Assembly: GCF_002803065.1 (NCBI RefSeq)
Contig: NZ_NNBL01000006.1
Coordinates: 124,001 to 188,000 of the forward strand
Direction: 5' to 3'
DNA length: 64,000 nucleotides
Source of the DNA: Streptomyces sp. CB01635
GTDB taxonomy: Bacteria; Actinomycetota; Actinomycetes; Streptomycetales; Streptomycetaceae
The translations under genes were made by a program, and so were the position numbers. The stretch's first letter is position 1. Each line of letters opens with the position of its first letter. Positions 42,485 to 52,298 of the stretch are shown here, piece after piece. The notes beneath the pieces are model-generated. The model was not told the origin of the DNA. It was given only the letters and a program-made list of their open reading frames with translations, and did not search any database.

Positions 42485-43492
42485 ATGAAGCTTCGCCGTG
42501 CCCTGGCCGCCGCGGCCGCGACGGCTGCGATAGCCCCGATCGCGCTGCTGTCGGCCCCGGCCGCGTTTGCCGACGGAACTCCCGACACGACGACCGTCAC
42601 GACCGAGACGCCGTCGACGCCAGCCGAAACGCCTCCGTCGACCCCGGCCACGCCGTCGTCGCCCGAAACCACTCCGTCCACCCCCGAGTCGCCGTCGACG
42701 CCCGCCTCCACGCCCGCGACGACCCCCGCCTCCACCCCGTCGGGCACGCCGTCCGACTCCACGTCGCCGTCGCCGTCCGCGACGCCGACCGAGGAGCCGA
42801 CCCTCCCGACCGGCATCTGCGAGGTGGACAACGAGGACTACCAGTCCAAGCTGTCCGTCTCCATCAGCGGCCTGCCCGGCAAGATCGCGGCCGGCAGCGG
42901 CTGGCACGGCTTCACCCTCAACGTGAAGAACCCGACGAAGACCGACCTCGACGAGGCCATCTTCTACGCGGGCGTCGGCCCGAACGACGAGAACGCCGAG
43001 AACGCGTACAAGGCGAGCCAGGTCCGGCTCCAGGCGAAGGTCGACGGCTCCTGGGTCGACATCGACGACGGCGACGGCTACTCGTTCGGCTTCCTCGACC
43101 TGTCGGGCATCAAGGCCGGCAAGTCCGTCAACTACCAGCTCCGCCTGAACGTGAAGGCCGGCGCCCCCATCGGTGAGGGTCTGACCATCGGCGGCGGCTT
43201 CTACAACGATGACGAGCTGGACTGCCTCAGCGACACCTCCGCCAGCTACATCATCCAGATCGTGAAGCCCGGTACGGACACCGACGGGACCAAGCCGCAG
43301 GAAGGCGGCAAGGTTCCGATGCCGACCGAGAAGCCGAACGACAACAACACCCAGGAGGTGACCGGCAGCCTCGCTGAGACCGGTTCCTCCTCCATGGTCC
43401 CGACCATCGGTCTGATCGGCGGCGTCGCCGTCGTCGCCGGTGCCGGTGCCGTGTTCGCCGTGCGCCGCCGCAAGGCCGGCGCCACCGCGTAA
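42485..43492 (+). CDS. LAETG-anchored cell-surface protein (class E sortase substrate)
   Basis: A 335-residue surface protein. It has a signal peptide (MKLRRALAAAAATAAIAPIA... ending AFA, about 1-30). A Ser/Thr/Pro-rich stalk (about 31-115) with TPS/PST repeats is likely mannosylated or extended. A compact domain follows (about 115-270) with two Cys, ICEVDNED and LDCLSDTS, that may pair. The C-terminal sorting signal is LAETG, a hydrophobic helix (IGLIGGVAVVAGAGAVFAV) and RRRK. LAxTG is recognised by class E sortases, which attach chaplins and related proteins to the wall. Start ATG 42485. Binding partner unknown. Confidence 0.9.
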   Translation: MKLRRALAAAAATAAIAPIALLSAPAAFADGTPDTTTVTTETPSTPAETPPSTPATPSSPETTPSTPESPSTPASTPATTPASTPSGTPSDSTSPSPSATPTEEPTLPTGICEVDNEDYQSKLSVSISGLPGKIAAGSGWHGFTLNVKNPTKTDLDEAIFYAGVGPNDENAENAYKASQVRLQAKVDGSWVDIDDGDGYSFGFLDLSGIKAGKSVNYQLRLNVKAGAPIGEGLTIGGGFYNDDELDCLSDTSASYIIQIVKPGTDTDGTKPQEGGKVPMPTEKPNDNNTQEVTGSLAETGSSSMVPTIGLIGGVAVVAGAGAVFAVRRRKAGATA

Positions 43493-43518
43493 CACCCCGT
43501 AGGGGCTACGCACACGGG

Positions 43519-43552
43519 AAGGACCTGCGCTCGGAGGGGGGCGCAGGTCCTT
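43519..43552. terminator. Bidirectional terminator after the sortase substrate
   Basis: A perfect 12-bp stem, AAGGACCTGCGC (43519-43530) / complement (43541-43552), extended by flanking CACACG/CGTGTG. Lies between convergent genes. Confidence 0.85.
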
Positions 43553-43580
43553 ACGTGTGTCCGGGGTCAGATGCCCGGCG

Positions 43581-45422
43581 TCACTTCGCGGTCTTCTTGG
43601 GCGGAACCGCCGGCATCCCCAGGAACGGCAGCTTCAGCGCGCCGAACGCGTCCTGTGGGACCGCCGGGTTCTTCGGCGCCACGGCCGACAGCCGCGCGTA
43701 CGCCACGCCCTGCGCCGGACGCGGGTCCTCCTCGCCCTTGTTGGGCCAGTACGACATCGCGCGCTCGGCCTGGGCCGTGATGGTCAGTGACGGGTTCACG
43801 CCCAGGTTCGCCGTGACCGCGGCGCCGTCGACGACCGAGATGCCCGGGTGCCCGTAGACCCGGTGGTACGGGTCGATGACGCCCGTCTCCGGGGAGTCAC
43901 CGATCGGGCAGCCGCCCAGGAAGTGCGCGGTCAGCGGGGTGCCCATCAGCTCACCGATGTTCGAGCCGGCGAAGCCGTTGATCTCGGCGGCGATCGTCGA
44001 CGCGGCGTCCACGGCGGCCTTGATCTGCTTGGGGTTGGGCGCGCCATGGCCCTGCTCGGCCGTGAGCAGGCCCTTGCCGACGCCGTCCGGCTTCAGATAG
44101 GTCGTCAGCGAGTTGTCGAGCGACTGCATGACCAGGCCGATGATGGTCCGCTCCGACCAGCGGTGGTTGGAGAGCGAACGTGCCATCAGGGTCGGGTGCT
44201 TGGCCACGTTGGCGAGCCACCCGGCCACGCGGGACGAGCCCTGCGCGTACGGGACCTGGAGGATCGTCATGCCGCCCATCGCGTTCGAGCCCTTGCCGTA
44301 GCGGACCGGCTCGATGTGCGTGTTCTCGTCCGGGTGGATCGAGGACGTGATCGCGACGCCCTGCGTGAAGTCGACCTTGGACTTGCCGTGACGCTTCTTG
44401 TAGCGGCGGTTGTTGGTCTGGGCGCCGACGAGCGCCTCGGAGTTCGTCCGCGTCAGCTCGCCCAACCTGGACGACAAGTACGGCAGTTGGCCGCCCGCCT
44501 TCATGCGGTGCAGCAGGGTCTGCGTACCGTACGTGCCGGCCGCGACGATCACGCGCCGGGCCTTGAACGTACGGCCCGCGCCCTTCTTCCTGTTGTCCGT
44601 CGGGAGCGTCTGGACCGCGTAGCCGCCCTGCGAGTCGTCGGTGACGGAGACGGCCGTCGTCATCGGGTGCACGACCGCGCCCGCCTTCTCGGCGAGGTAC
44701 AGATAGTTCTCGTTGAGGGTGTTCTTCGCGCCGTGGCGGCAGCCCGTCATGCACTCGCCGCACTCGGTGCACGCCTTGCGGGCCGGGCCCGCGCCCCCGA
44801 AGTACGGGTCGTCGACCTGCGTGCCGGGCGCGGCCTTCACCGAACCGGCCCCGTCCTCGCCGCAGGCGTCCTTGCCGTCACCGAAGAAGACACCCACCGG
44901 CGCCATGTGGAACGTGTCGCCGATGCCCATGTCCTGGGCCGCCGCCTTGAGGTGGACGTCGGCCGGCGTCATGGTCGGATTGAGCCGCACGCCCAGCATG
45001 CGCTGCGCCTGGTCGTAGTAGGGCTTCAGCTCCGCCTGCCAGTCGGTGATGTCCTTCCACTGCGGGTCCTCGAAGAACGGCTTCGGCGGCACGTAGAGCG
45101 TGTTGGCGTAGTTCAGCGAGCCGCCGCCGACGCCCGCCCCGGCGAGGACCATCACGTTGCCGAGGAGGTGGATGCGCTGGATGCCGTACATGCCGAACTT
45201 GGGCGCCCACAGGTAGTTCTTGAGGTCCCAGGAGTTCTTGGGCAGCGTGCCGGGCTCGAAGCGGCGGCCCGCTTCGAGCACGCCGACGCGATAGCCCTTC
45301 TCGGTCAGGCGCAGGGCGGACACGGAGCCGCCGAAGCCGGAGCCCACGACGAGGACGTCGTAGTCGTACGCGGCGTCGTCGTCGCTCCCGGCTTCACTCC
45401 GGACAGAGTTCTCCTGTGACAC
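43581..45422 (-). CDS. GMC-family FAD oxidoreductase, ChoD-like, with Cys-cluster motif
   Basis: A 613-residue flavoprotein, related to mycobacterial ChoD. The FAD-binding dinucleotide fold is DVLVVGSGFGGSVSALRL (about 22-39), followed by GNVMVLAGAGVGGGSLNYAN. A C-terminal GMC signature is NLGVNPSLTITAQAERAM. Between them is CTECGECMTGCRHGAKNT, a CxxCxxCxxxC pattern like a 4Fe-4S site, as also reported for ChoD-like proteins. No signal peptide, so probably cytoplasmic. The natural alcohol or sterol substrate is not evident. Start GTG 45422 with GAGGAG 7 nt upstream; it follows the semialdehyde dehydrogenase by 30 bp and is co-transcribed with it. Confidence 0.9.
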   Translation of the reverse strand: MSQENSVRSEAGSDDDAAYDYDVLVVGSGFGGSVSALRLTEKGYRVGVLEAGRRFEPGTLPKNSWDLKNYLWAPKFGMYGIQRIHLLGNVMVLAGAGVGGGSLNYANTLYVPPKPFFEDPQWKDITDWQAELKPYYDQAQRMLGVRLNPTMTPADVHLKAAAQDMGIGDTFHMAPVGVFFGDGKDACGEDGAGSVKAAPGTQVDDPYFGGAGPARKACTECGECMTGCRHGAKNTLNENYLYLAEKAGAVVHPMTTAVSVTDDSQGGYAVQTLPTDNRKKGAGRTFKARRVIVAAGTYGTQTLLHRMKAGGQLPYLSSRLGELTRTNSEALVGAQTNNRRYKKRHGKSKVDFTQGVAITSSIHPDENTHIEPVRYGKGSNAMGGMTILQVPYAQGSSRVAGWLANVAKHPTLMARSLSNHRWSERTIIGLVMQSLDNSLTTYLKPDGVGKGLLTAEQGHGAPNPKQIKAAVDAASTIAAEINGFAGSNIGELMGTPLTAHFLGGCPIGDSPETGVIDPYHRVYGHPGISVVDGAAVTANLGVNPSLTITAQAERAMSYWPNKGEEDPRPAQGVAYARLSAVAPKNPAVPQDAFGALKLPFLGMPAVPPKKTAK

Positions 45423-45452
45423 TGGCTCTCCTCGTTGAGAACGGGTGGTGCT

Positions 45453-47081
45453 CTAACGAAGACGGAAGGTCTTCATCGCCTTCAGGCTGCGGCTCATGAA
45501 CGCCGCGTACTTCTCGTCGGTCATCCCGAACGACGGCGCCATCGGCATGATCCGCTGGTGCGCGACGGTCTGCGCCTCGGTGTACTTGAGGATGCCCTCG
45601 GAGCCGTGGCGGCGGCCGAGGCCCGAGTCCTTCATGCCGCCCATCGGCGACTGGACACTGCCGTACGCGGGCGCGTAGCCCTCGTTGATGTTGACGGTGC
45701 CGGTGCGCAGCCGGGAGGCGACGTCGTGTCCGCGCCTGGCGTCCTTCGTCCAGACCGAGGAATTCAGGCCGTACGGCGTCCCGTTGGCCAGCGCGATGGC
45801 CTCGTCCTCGTCCGTGAAGCGGTAGATGGAGACGACCGGGCCGAAGGTCTCCTCGTTGCACACAGCCATCGGGGCCTCGACGCCGTCGAGGATGGTCGGC
45901 TCGAAGAAGTAGGGGCCGATGTCGGGGCGCGCGACGCCACCGGCCACGAGCTTCGCCCCCTTGGCCACGGCCTCGTCGACGTGCCGCGTCACCGTCTCCA
46001 ACTGCCGCTCGCCGACCAGGGATCCCATGTCCGCGCCGTACGCGAGGGACTTGCCCAGGCGCATCGCCTTGGTGCGCGTGGCGAACCGCTCGACGAACGC
46101 GTCGGCGATCGACTCGTGGACGTAGAGCCGCTCGATGGAGATGCAGAGCTGTCCCGCGGAGGAGAAGCAGGCGCGGACCGCGCCGGCCGCCGCCTTGTCG
46201 ATGTCGGCGTCCGCCAGGACCAGCATCGCGTTCTTGCCGCCGAGTTCGAGCGAGACGCCGACGAGGCGCGCGGCGGCACCCTGGGCGACCTCGCGGCCCG
46301 TGCGCGTGGAGCCGGTGAACGAGACGTAGTCGGCGTGCTTGACCAACTCGGGTCCCACGACCGGGCCTTCGCCGAGGACGACCTGGAAGACCTCGGCGGG
46401 CAGCCCCGCCTCGATGAGCAGGTCACGCGCCCACAGCGCCGTCAGGCAGGTCTCCGTGTCGGGCTTCATGACGACCGCGTTGCCGGACACGAACGCCGGG
46501 AGCGCGTCACCGACGGACAGCTCGAGCGGGTAGTTCCAGGGGGCGATCTGGCCCACGACACCGCGCGGCTGGCGCAACTCGGTGACCTTGGTGAGGGTCG
46601 GGACGGCGCCCGTGTGCCGCTTCGGCTTCAGGTAGGCGGGGGCCTTGCGGCCGTAGTGGCGGGCCGCGACGGCCACCGCCTGGACCTCTTCGTGCGCGTG
46701 CAGGCGCGCCTTGCCGGTCTCCAGCTGGATCAGGTCGAGGACCTCGGCCTGGCGGGCGAGCACCAGGTCGTGGAAGCGCAGCAGCACGGCGGCGCGCTGC
46801 CGTGCGGGCACCTTCGCCCAGACGGCCTGCGCGGCGCGGGCGCGCTCGAAGGCCCCCGTGACGTCCTCGGGCGTGGACTCGGGCAGGTCCGCCAGCTTCT
46901 CGCCGGTGAACGGCGTGTGGTTGGCGGTGCGGCCCGAGCCGGCCACACCCTTGGTGAGCTGGGCGACCAGCTCGGGCGTCACCACGTCGGCCGCGGTGCG
47001 CGCGCCCTGCGGGGCGGGGGCGACCGGGTTCGTGCCGGTCTTGTCCGTACGGTCCTTGGAGATGGCCTGCGAGTCCGTCAT
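45453..47081 (-). CDS. gabD2: Succinate-semialdehyde dehydrogenase (NADP+)
   Basis: A 542-residue aldehyde dehydrogenase oxidising succinic semialdehyde to succinate, linking GABA or 2-oxoglutarate-derived carbon to the TCA cycle. The oxyanion/cofactor segment is GQIAPWNYPLELSVGDALPA. The catalytic Glu is in VSLELGGKNAMLVLAD and the catalytic Cys in ACFSSAGQLCISIERLYV. The longer N-terminus matches the GabD2/SSADH clade. ATG 47081 (MTDSQAISKD) is preferred; the frame upstream lacks homology. Followed by the GMC oxidoreductase in an apparent operon. Confidence 0.9.
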   Translation of the reverse strand: MTDSQAISKDRTDKTGTNPVAPAPQGARTAADVVTPELVAQLTKGVAGSGRTANHTPFTGEKLADLPESTPEDVTGAFERARAAQAVWAKVPARQRAAVLLRFHDLVLARQAEVLDLIQLETGKARLHAHEEVQAVAVAARHYGRKAPAYLKPKRHTGAVPTLTKVTELRQPRGVVGQIAPWNYPLELSVGDALPAFVSGNAVVMKPDTETCLTALWARDLLIEAGLPAEVFQVVLGEGPVVGPELVKHADYVSFTGSTRTGREVAQGAAARLVGVSLELGGKNAMLVLADADIDKAAAGAVRACFSSAGQLCISIERLYVHESIADAFVERFATRTKAMRLGKSLAYGADMGSLVGERQLETVTRHVDEAVAKGAKLVAGGVARPDIGPYFFEPTILDGVEAPMAVCNEETFGPVVSIYRFTDEDEAIALANGTPYGLNSSVWTKDARRGHDVASRLRTGTVNINEGYAPAYGSVQSPMGGMKDSGLGRRHGSEGILKYTEAQTVAHQRIMPMAPSFGMTDEKYAAFMSRSLKAMKTFRLR

Positions 47082-47252
47082 GGCGCGAGCGTAAGGGCCC
47101 GTCAACGTTTTGGGTACCCACGGGTAACGAGGTTTCACCAAGCACTCACACGCCGCCAGCGATCGCTGGCAACAAAGGCGCTGATCAGGGCGTTGTCAGG
47201 GCCTTCGCCGGGAGTTCGTCGATGTTCGCCGATGTCCGCCGATACTCGCCGA

Positions 47253-48950
47253 TCAGACTTTGTCGATGTCGAGGTTGGCGATCGCCGCCTTCGCCACCTC
47301 ACGCCCGCGCTCGGTGAAGTCGCCCTTGCCCGGGTAGTCGATCCAGAGCTGGTACATGTCGCCCGACTTGGTCTTGTAGTAGAAGACCTTCGCCTCGCGC
47401 GGCTTGAGCTCGTCGGAATCGCTGTCATCCGTGTAGGTGATGGTGTTCTCGGCGGACTCTCGGTCGTTGTACGTGGTCTTGGCGGTCCGACTGCGCGGAG
47501 CGGGCTTGTCCGCCATCTTCGAGTTGTCACCCTTGTTGATCTCGTCGGAGTCCTTGTAGGCCTGCGCGGACGCGGAGCTCGCGATCCCGTTCACGCTGTC
47601 CTCGGACTTCTTCTTGAGCGAGAGGGTGATGGAGACCGCGTAGCTCGGATCCCGGTAGGAGACCCAGTGATCGGTCTTGATGATGCTGTTGTCCGCCTCG
47701 AATCTGACGTACTCCGGCGGCGCCGCGAACGTCGCCGCGACCGTCTTCTCCCGATGGTCCTGCCACCCGTCCGGCAGCGGGCCCGCGAACGGGTTCGCGA
47801 TCACCAGGTACGCCACCACCGCCGCCGCGACGACCGCAGCGCCGACGCCGAGCAACGCCTTGCGGCTGAGGCTGACGCCCTTGCCGCCGGGGCCCGCGAG
47901 CTGGACGACCTGGGTGGGCGGCTGCACCGGCGGGTTGGCCGCGCGCTCCAGGAGATCGCGCACGCGCGCCGCGTTCGGGCGCCGGGCCGGATCCTTGGCG
48001 AGCAGGCCGTTGATGGCCTCGGCGAGCGGGCCCTGGGCCGCGGCGGGCGCCGCCGGGGTCGCGTTGATCACGGACTGGAGCGTCGCCGGCGTGTTGTTGC
48101 GGCGGAACGGCGAGACGCCCTCCGTCGCCGCGTACAGGACGACGCCGAGGGACCACAGGTCGGACGCGGGGCCCGGGCGCTGGCCGAGCACCCGCTCCGG
48201 GGCGATGAACTCGGGCGAGCCGACGAAGCCGCCGGTGTCCGTCAGATTGGTCTCGCCCTCGATCTGGGCGATGCCGAAGTCGGTGAGGACCACCCGGTCG
48301 TGGCGGCCGAGCATCACGTTGTCGGGCTTCACGTCGCGGTGCAGGACGCCCGCGGCGTGCGCGGCCTCAAGGGCGCCCAGCACTTCGAGGCCGACCCGCG
48401 CCGCCTCGCGGGCGCTGAGCGTGCCCTCCTGGAGCGCGTCACCGAGCGTGCGCCCCTGCACGAACTCCATGACGATCCACGGCTGTCCGTCCTCGACGGC
48501 GACATCGTGGACGTTGACCACGGCCGGGTGGTCGAGCCGGGCCGCCGCGCGCGCCTCGCGCCGCATCCGCTCGAAGACGGTGGTCCGCTCGCGCTCCGGC
48601 AGATGGTCGGGGACGCGCGGCTCCTTGACCGCCACCTCGCGGTCCACCGTCTCGTCCTTGGCCCGCCACACGGTGCCCATGCCGCCGTGCCCGAGCTTAC
48701 TCAGGAGCCGGTAGCGCCCGCCGATGAGGCGCCCCGCGCCCGGCTCGGCCTCCGCGCTCTGCCGCGGCGGGACGACCTGGGTGGGCGATGGCTGGTGCGG
48801 GGGCTGGTGCGGGGGCTGCGGCTGCGGATACGCGGTGGGGGGCTGGGCGTACGGGTTCCCCTGCTGGGGCGTGTGCGGCTGCTGCGGCGGCTGGAGTCCG
48901 AAGCTCGTCGGATCGTTCGGGCCGTAGGCGGGTCCCCCGTTGTTACTCAT
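47253..48950 (-). CDS. Transmembrane Ser/Thr protein kinase
   Basis: A 565-residue eukaryote-type kinase, last of a five-gene array. A Pro/Gln-rich N-terminal tail (about 70 residues) precedes the kinase domain (about 77-340). It has the Gly loop LGHGGMGTVW, VAVKE lysine, HRDVKPDN, DFG (LTDFGIAQ) and GSPEFIAPE, so it should be catalytically active. One transmembrane helix (SRKALLGVGAAVVAAAVVAY) leads to an extracytoplasmic domain of about 160 residues beginning PLPDGWQDH. It lacks PASTA repeats. Start ATG 48950 follows GGAGG closely, so ribosome-binding is imperfect. From memory, the equivalent Streptomyces coelicolor cluster is tied to spore-wall synthesis. Confidence 0.93.
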   Translation of the reverse strand: MSNNGGPAYGPNDPTSFGLQPPQQPHTPQQGNPYAQPPTAYPQPQPPHQPPHQPSPTQVVPPRQSAEAEPGAGRLIGGRYRLLSKLGHGGMGTVWRAKDETVDREVAVKEPRVPDHLPERERTTVFERMRREARAAARLDHPAVVNVHDVAVEDGQPWIVMEFVQGRTLGDALQEGTLSAREAARVGLEVLGALEAAHAAGVLHRDVKPDNVMLGRHDRVVLTDFGIAQIEGETNLTDTGGFVGSPEFIAPERVLGQRPGPASDLWSLGVVLYAATEGVSPFRRNNTPATLQSVINATPAAPAAAQGPLAEAINGLLAKDPARRPNAARVRDLLERAANPPVQPPTQVVQLAGPGGKGVSLSRKALLGVGAAVVAAAVVAYLVIANPFAGPLPDGWQDHREKTVAATFAAPPEYVRFEADNSIIKTDHWVSYRDPSYAVSITLSLKKKSEDSVNGIASSASAQAYKDSDEINKGDNSKMADKPAPRSRTAKTTYNDRESAENTITYTDDSDSDELKPREAKVFYYKTKSGDMYQLWIDYPGKGDFTERGREVAKAAIANLDIDKV

Positions 48951-49020
48951 GCCTCCATGCCTACCGTGCGGGACGCCTCCGGATCCACTCGGGTCACTCA
49001 CTTGTGACCGCCCCGATGCC

Positions 49021-50613
49021 TCAGCCGCCCCCGGAGGGCACGAATGTGGCGACCGCCGTGTCGAAGTACCGCTTGGCCTCCGCGATCCGGCCGACCGGCG
49101 CCGACACCCACACGTCATACATCCGGCCGCCCTGCTCCCAGCACAGGTCGTACGTGTGCCTCGCGCCCTCCGCCGTGCTGAAGCCGTTCCACGTGAACCG
49201 CCAGAGCGCGGCGGGCCGGCCGCCGTGAGTCGTGTCGGTGACCGAACCGTCCCGGTAGCCCGGGTTGTTGGCGGGCCCCTTCGCGTCGGAGCGGCGCTGC
49301 ACGGCGCCGGGCCCGCCCGGGTCGGGGGCCGCCTCCTTGATGCCGATCCTGAACGTGTCGCCCGGCGACATGTAGAAGATCCTGGATCCGTCGGGCTTCC
49401 TGCTGAAGTCGTCCGGCACGGCCAGGGAGAAGCCCTCCGGGTCGACGGCCGTGCGGTAGCCGGCGGGGGACGCGGGCCGCGTGCCGGTCTGCTGCTCCGT
49501 GACGGTGACCGTCGGACGGGGCTCCGACGCCGAGTCCGAGGGGGACGCCGTGTCGCCCGTGGGGCCCGGCGCGGACGCCGTGGGGCGGTGGGTGCCGCCG
49601 CCGTCGCCCCCGTTCACGAGCAGCGCGGCCGCGGAGACGCCTGCCCCGGCCATCGCGGCGACGAGCGCGGCGGCCGCGAGGACCACGCGAGCGGAACGCT
49701 TCTGCGGGGGCGCGGGAGCGGGCGCCGTGAGACTGTTCCTGGCGGTGGGCGTGTAGCCGCCCATGGACCGCGGCGTCGTACCCGTGGCGACGTACGCGCG
49801 AAGGAGCCGGTCGGCCTCGTCCAGGCCGAGCCTGCGCTCCGGATCGCGCTCAAGGAGGCCCCGTACGACGGGCAGCAGCGGCTCGGCCTCGGCGGGCGGG
49901 CGGATCTCGCCGACGACCACGGCGTGCATGATCCCGCCCAGCGAGTCGCGCCGGAACGGCGACTCGCCCGTCAAGGCCGCGCACAGCATCGCGCCCAGCG
50001 ACCACAGGTCCGACTCCGGGCCGGTCCGCTCCCCCGACATGCGCTCGGGCGCCGTGTACTCGGGCGAGCCGACGAAGGAACCCGTCTCGGTGAGCGTCGT
50101 CGCGCCGCTGACCTGCGCGATCCCGAAGTCCGTGAGCACGACGCGCTCGCTGCCCGCCTCGACGAGCACGTTCGCCGGCTTCAGATCGCGGTGCAGCACC
50201 CCCGCCGCGTGCGCGACCCGCAGCGCGCCGATGAGCGCGATCCCGATCCGGGCCGCCTCCCGCGCGTCGACGGGCCCGGTCCGCGAGAGCCGGTCGGCGA
50301 GCGAGCCGCCCTCGATCAACTCCATGACGATGTAAGGACGTTCGCCGTGCTCCACGACGTCGTGGACGACGATGACGTTCGGGTGGCTCAGCTGGGCGAC
50401 CGCGCGGGCCTCGCGCAGGGTGCGGTCCTTCTGGCGGCGGGCCTCGTCGGCGGAGAGCGTCTCGTCGAGCACGAGTTCCTTGACTGCGACGCGCCGCCCG
50501 AGCAGCTGGTCGGAGGCGCGCCACACGACGCCCATTCCGCCCCGGCCGATGCGCGCCTCCAGCCGGTAACGCCCGGCGATCACACGGACGTTGCCCTCCC
50601 CCTCGGTCCCCAT
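49021..50613 (-). CDS. Transmembrane Ser/Thr protein kinase
   Basis: A 530-residue kinase. The kinase domain (about 13-270) has IGRGGMGVVW, VAVKE, HRDLKPAN, LTDFGIAQ and GSPEYTAPE, all intact. The juxtamembrane Pro/Ala stretch leads to one transmembrane helix (VVLAAAALVAAMAGAGVSAA) and a Thr/Ser/Pro linker. The extracytoplasmic domain starts DPEGFSLAVPDDFSRKPDG and ends with a strand-rich section; it is homologous to those of the sister kinases. ATG 50613 (MGTEGEGNVRV) is preferred over 50625. Fourth gene of the array in transcription order. Confidence 0.92.
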   Translation of the reverse strand: MGTEGEGNVRVIAGRYRLEARIGRGGMGVVWRASDQLLGRRVAVKELVLDETLSADEARRQKDRTLREARAVAQLSHPNVIVVHDVVEHGERPYIVMELIEGGSLADRLSRTGPVDAREAARIGIALIGALRVAHAAGVLHRDLKPANVLVEAGSERVVLTDFGIAQVSGATTLTETGSFVGSPEYTAPERMSGERTGPESDLWSLGAMLCAALTGESPFRRDSLGGIMHAVVVGEIRPPAEAEPLLPVVRGLLERDPERRLGLDEADRLLRAYVATGTTPRSMGGYTPTARNSLTAPAPAPPQKRSARVVLAAAALVAAMAGAGVSAAALLVNGGDGGGTHRPTASAPGPTGDTASPSDSASEPRPTVTVTEQQTGTRPASPAGYRTAVDPEGFSLAVPDDFSRKPDGSRIFYMSPGDTFRIGIKEAAPDPGGPGAVQRRSDAKGPANNPGYRDGSVTDTTHGGRPAALWRFTWNGFSTAEGARHTYDLCWEQGGRMYDVWVSAPVGRIAEAKRYFDTAVATFVPSGGG

Positions 50614-50714
50614 GCGTTCCATCATGCCGCACGGAACGGGCGCCGGAGGGGCGTGCTCCGGGCCGTCAAGGGATCAACGAAACCGCAGGGCCGGAGCCCG
50701 CGGGCCACGGGCGC

Positions 50715-52298
50715 CTACGGCTCCCAGCCCCGCAGGATCGCGTCGAACTGCTGCCGCCCCTCGTCCCAGTCGGCCTCCGGCACGGACAGATAGATGGCGT
50801 ACTCGGTGCCGTCGTTCTCGACGTACGTCTGCTCGATCGCGTGCCGCGGGCCCGACGTCGTGTCCTTGTCACCCGCGGTCCAGGTGAACTCCCACAGGGA
50901 TCCCGGCCGGTCGCGGTAGGTGTTGGGCTGCAGATTGACCTGCTGGTAGTCGGGCAGCCCGGGCGGCTTCGTGACCTGCCGCTCCAGGTCCAGCTGGTGG
51001 TGGTACGAGTCGGGCCAGTCGGGGGATTTGTCGACCGCTATCCGCACGAAGTGCGCGCCGCCGTCCGGCGTGTAGTCGACCTGGGAGCCGTCCGCCTGCC
51101 GCTTCCAGTCCTTCGGCAGCATGAGGCTGTAGCCCTCGACGTCGTCGACGCGGACCCAATCGTCCGGAATGCTCCCGGACTTGTGCTTGCCGTTGCCCGA
51201 ACCCGCCGATGTGTTCGGGGCCCCGTCCTTGCCGGAGTTCGAGTCCGACGAGGTCCGGTCGTTCAGATAGTGGTTCGCGGCGAACACGCCACCGCCGCCG
51301 ACGAGAGCCGCCGCCAGGGCCACGGCGACGACACGCGGCCACTTGCGGCTACCGGAGGCGCGGGCCGCGGGCGTCGCCGGCTGTCGCACGCCTATCGCAG
51401 TCGACTGCTCCGTGGGCGTCGGCTGCGCCGGGACATGCACCTGTGTGGGTACGTAGGCCTGCGCCGCGTCGGAACGGCGCCCCTCGGCGGCCTCGGCGAG
51501 CATCGTCTCGGCCTCGTCGGCGGACGGGCGCGCGGCCGGATCCTTGCGCAGCAGCGCCTGGATGACGGGCGCAAGGGCGTCCGCGTACGTGAGTTCGCCC
51601 GGCTCCTCCTCGACGACGGCCTGCATCGTGCTGATCGGCGACGTGCGCCGGAACGGGGACTTGCCCTCTACGGCCGTGAACAGCGTGGCGCCGAGCGCCC
51701 AGAGGTCGGACGCGGGTCCGGGCGCGGCGCCGCTGACCCGCTCGGGCGCCAGATAGTCGACCGAGCCGACGATCTCGCCGGTCCGCGTGATCGTCGAGTC
51801 GCCCTCGACCTGCGCGATCCCGAAGTCGGTGAGCAGCACCCGTCCGTCGCGGGCGAGCAGGACGTTGCCCGGCTTGACGTCGCGGTGCAGCACCCCGGCC
51901 GCGTGCGCGGCGCGCAGCGCCCGCAGTGTCCACAGGCCGATGCGGGCGGCCTCGCGCGGCTGGATCCGGCCATGTTCCTTGACGGCGTCCGCGAGCGAGG
52001 GGCCCTCGACGAGCTCCATCACGATCCACGGCCGGTCGTCGTGCTCCAGCACGTCGTGGACGGTGACGACCGCCGGGTGGTTGATGCGCGCGGCGGCCCG
52101 CGCCTCCGTCTGCGTCCGCGCGAGCAGCACGGCGCGATCGGCCTCCTGCACGTACTGGGCCGCCGTCAGTTCCTTGACAGCTACGGCCCGGTGCAGCACT
52201 TCGTCGTGTGCCCGCCACACCCGGCCCATGCCGCCTCGCCCGATCGAGTCACCGAGTCGATAGCGGCCCGCGAGGAGCAGGCCCTGCATCTGATTCAC
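50715..52298 (-). CDS. Transmembrane Ser/Thr protein kinase
   Basis: A 527-residue kinase. The kinase domain (about 10-265) has IGRGGMGRVW, VAVKE, HRDVKPGN, LTDFGIAQ and GSVDYLAPE. A juxtamembrane linker with TPTEQSTAIG and similar Ser/Thr sites may be autophosphorylated. One transmembrane helix (VVAVALAAALVGGGGVF), then an extracytoplasmic domain beginning GYSLMLPKDWKRQADGS and ending in FDAILRGWEP. No PASTA repeats. Start GTG 52298 with GGGGAA just upstream; ATG 52316 and 52289 are possible. Third in the array. Confidence 0.92.
   Translation of the reverse strand: MNQMQGLLLAGRYRLGDSIGRGGMGRVWRAHDEVLHRAVAVKELTAAQYVQEADRAVLLARTQTEARAAARINHPAVVTVHDVLEHDDRPWIVMELVEGPSLADAVKEHGRIQPREAARIGLWTLRALRAAHAAGVLHRDVKPGNVLLARDGRVLLTDFGIAQVEGDSTITRTGEIVGSVDYLAPERVSGAAPGPASDLWALGATLFTAVEGKSPFRRTSPISTMQAVVEEEPGELTYADALAPVIQALLRKDPAARPSADEAETMLAEAAEGRRSDAAQAYVPTQVHVPAQPTPTEQSTAIGVRQPATPAARASGSRKWPRVVAVALAAALVGGGGVFAANHYLNDRTSSDSNSGKDGAPNTSAGSGNGKHKSGSIPDDWVRVDDVEGYSLMLPKDWKRQADGSQVDYTPDGGAHFVRIAVDKSPDWPDSYHHQLDLERQVTKPPGLPDYQQVNLQPNTYRDRPGSLWEFTWTAGDKDTTSGPRHAIEQTYVENDGTEYAIYLSVPEADWDEGRQQFDAILRGWEP

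Noticed and set aside
45435..49007. A 1190-codon open frame on the plus strand
   Set aside because: Entirely antisense to the semialdehyde dehydrogenase and a Ser/Thr kinase, both of which are certain. No ribosome-binding site or homology.
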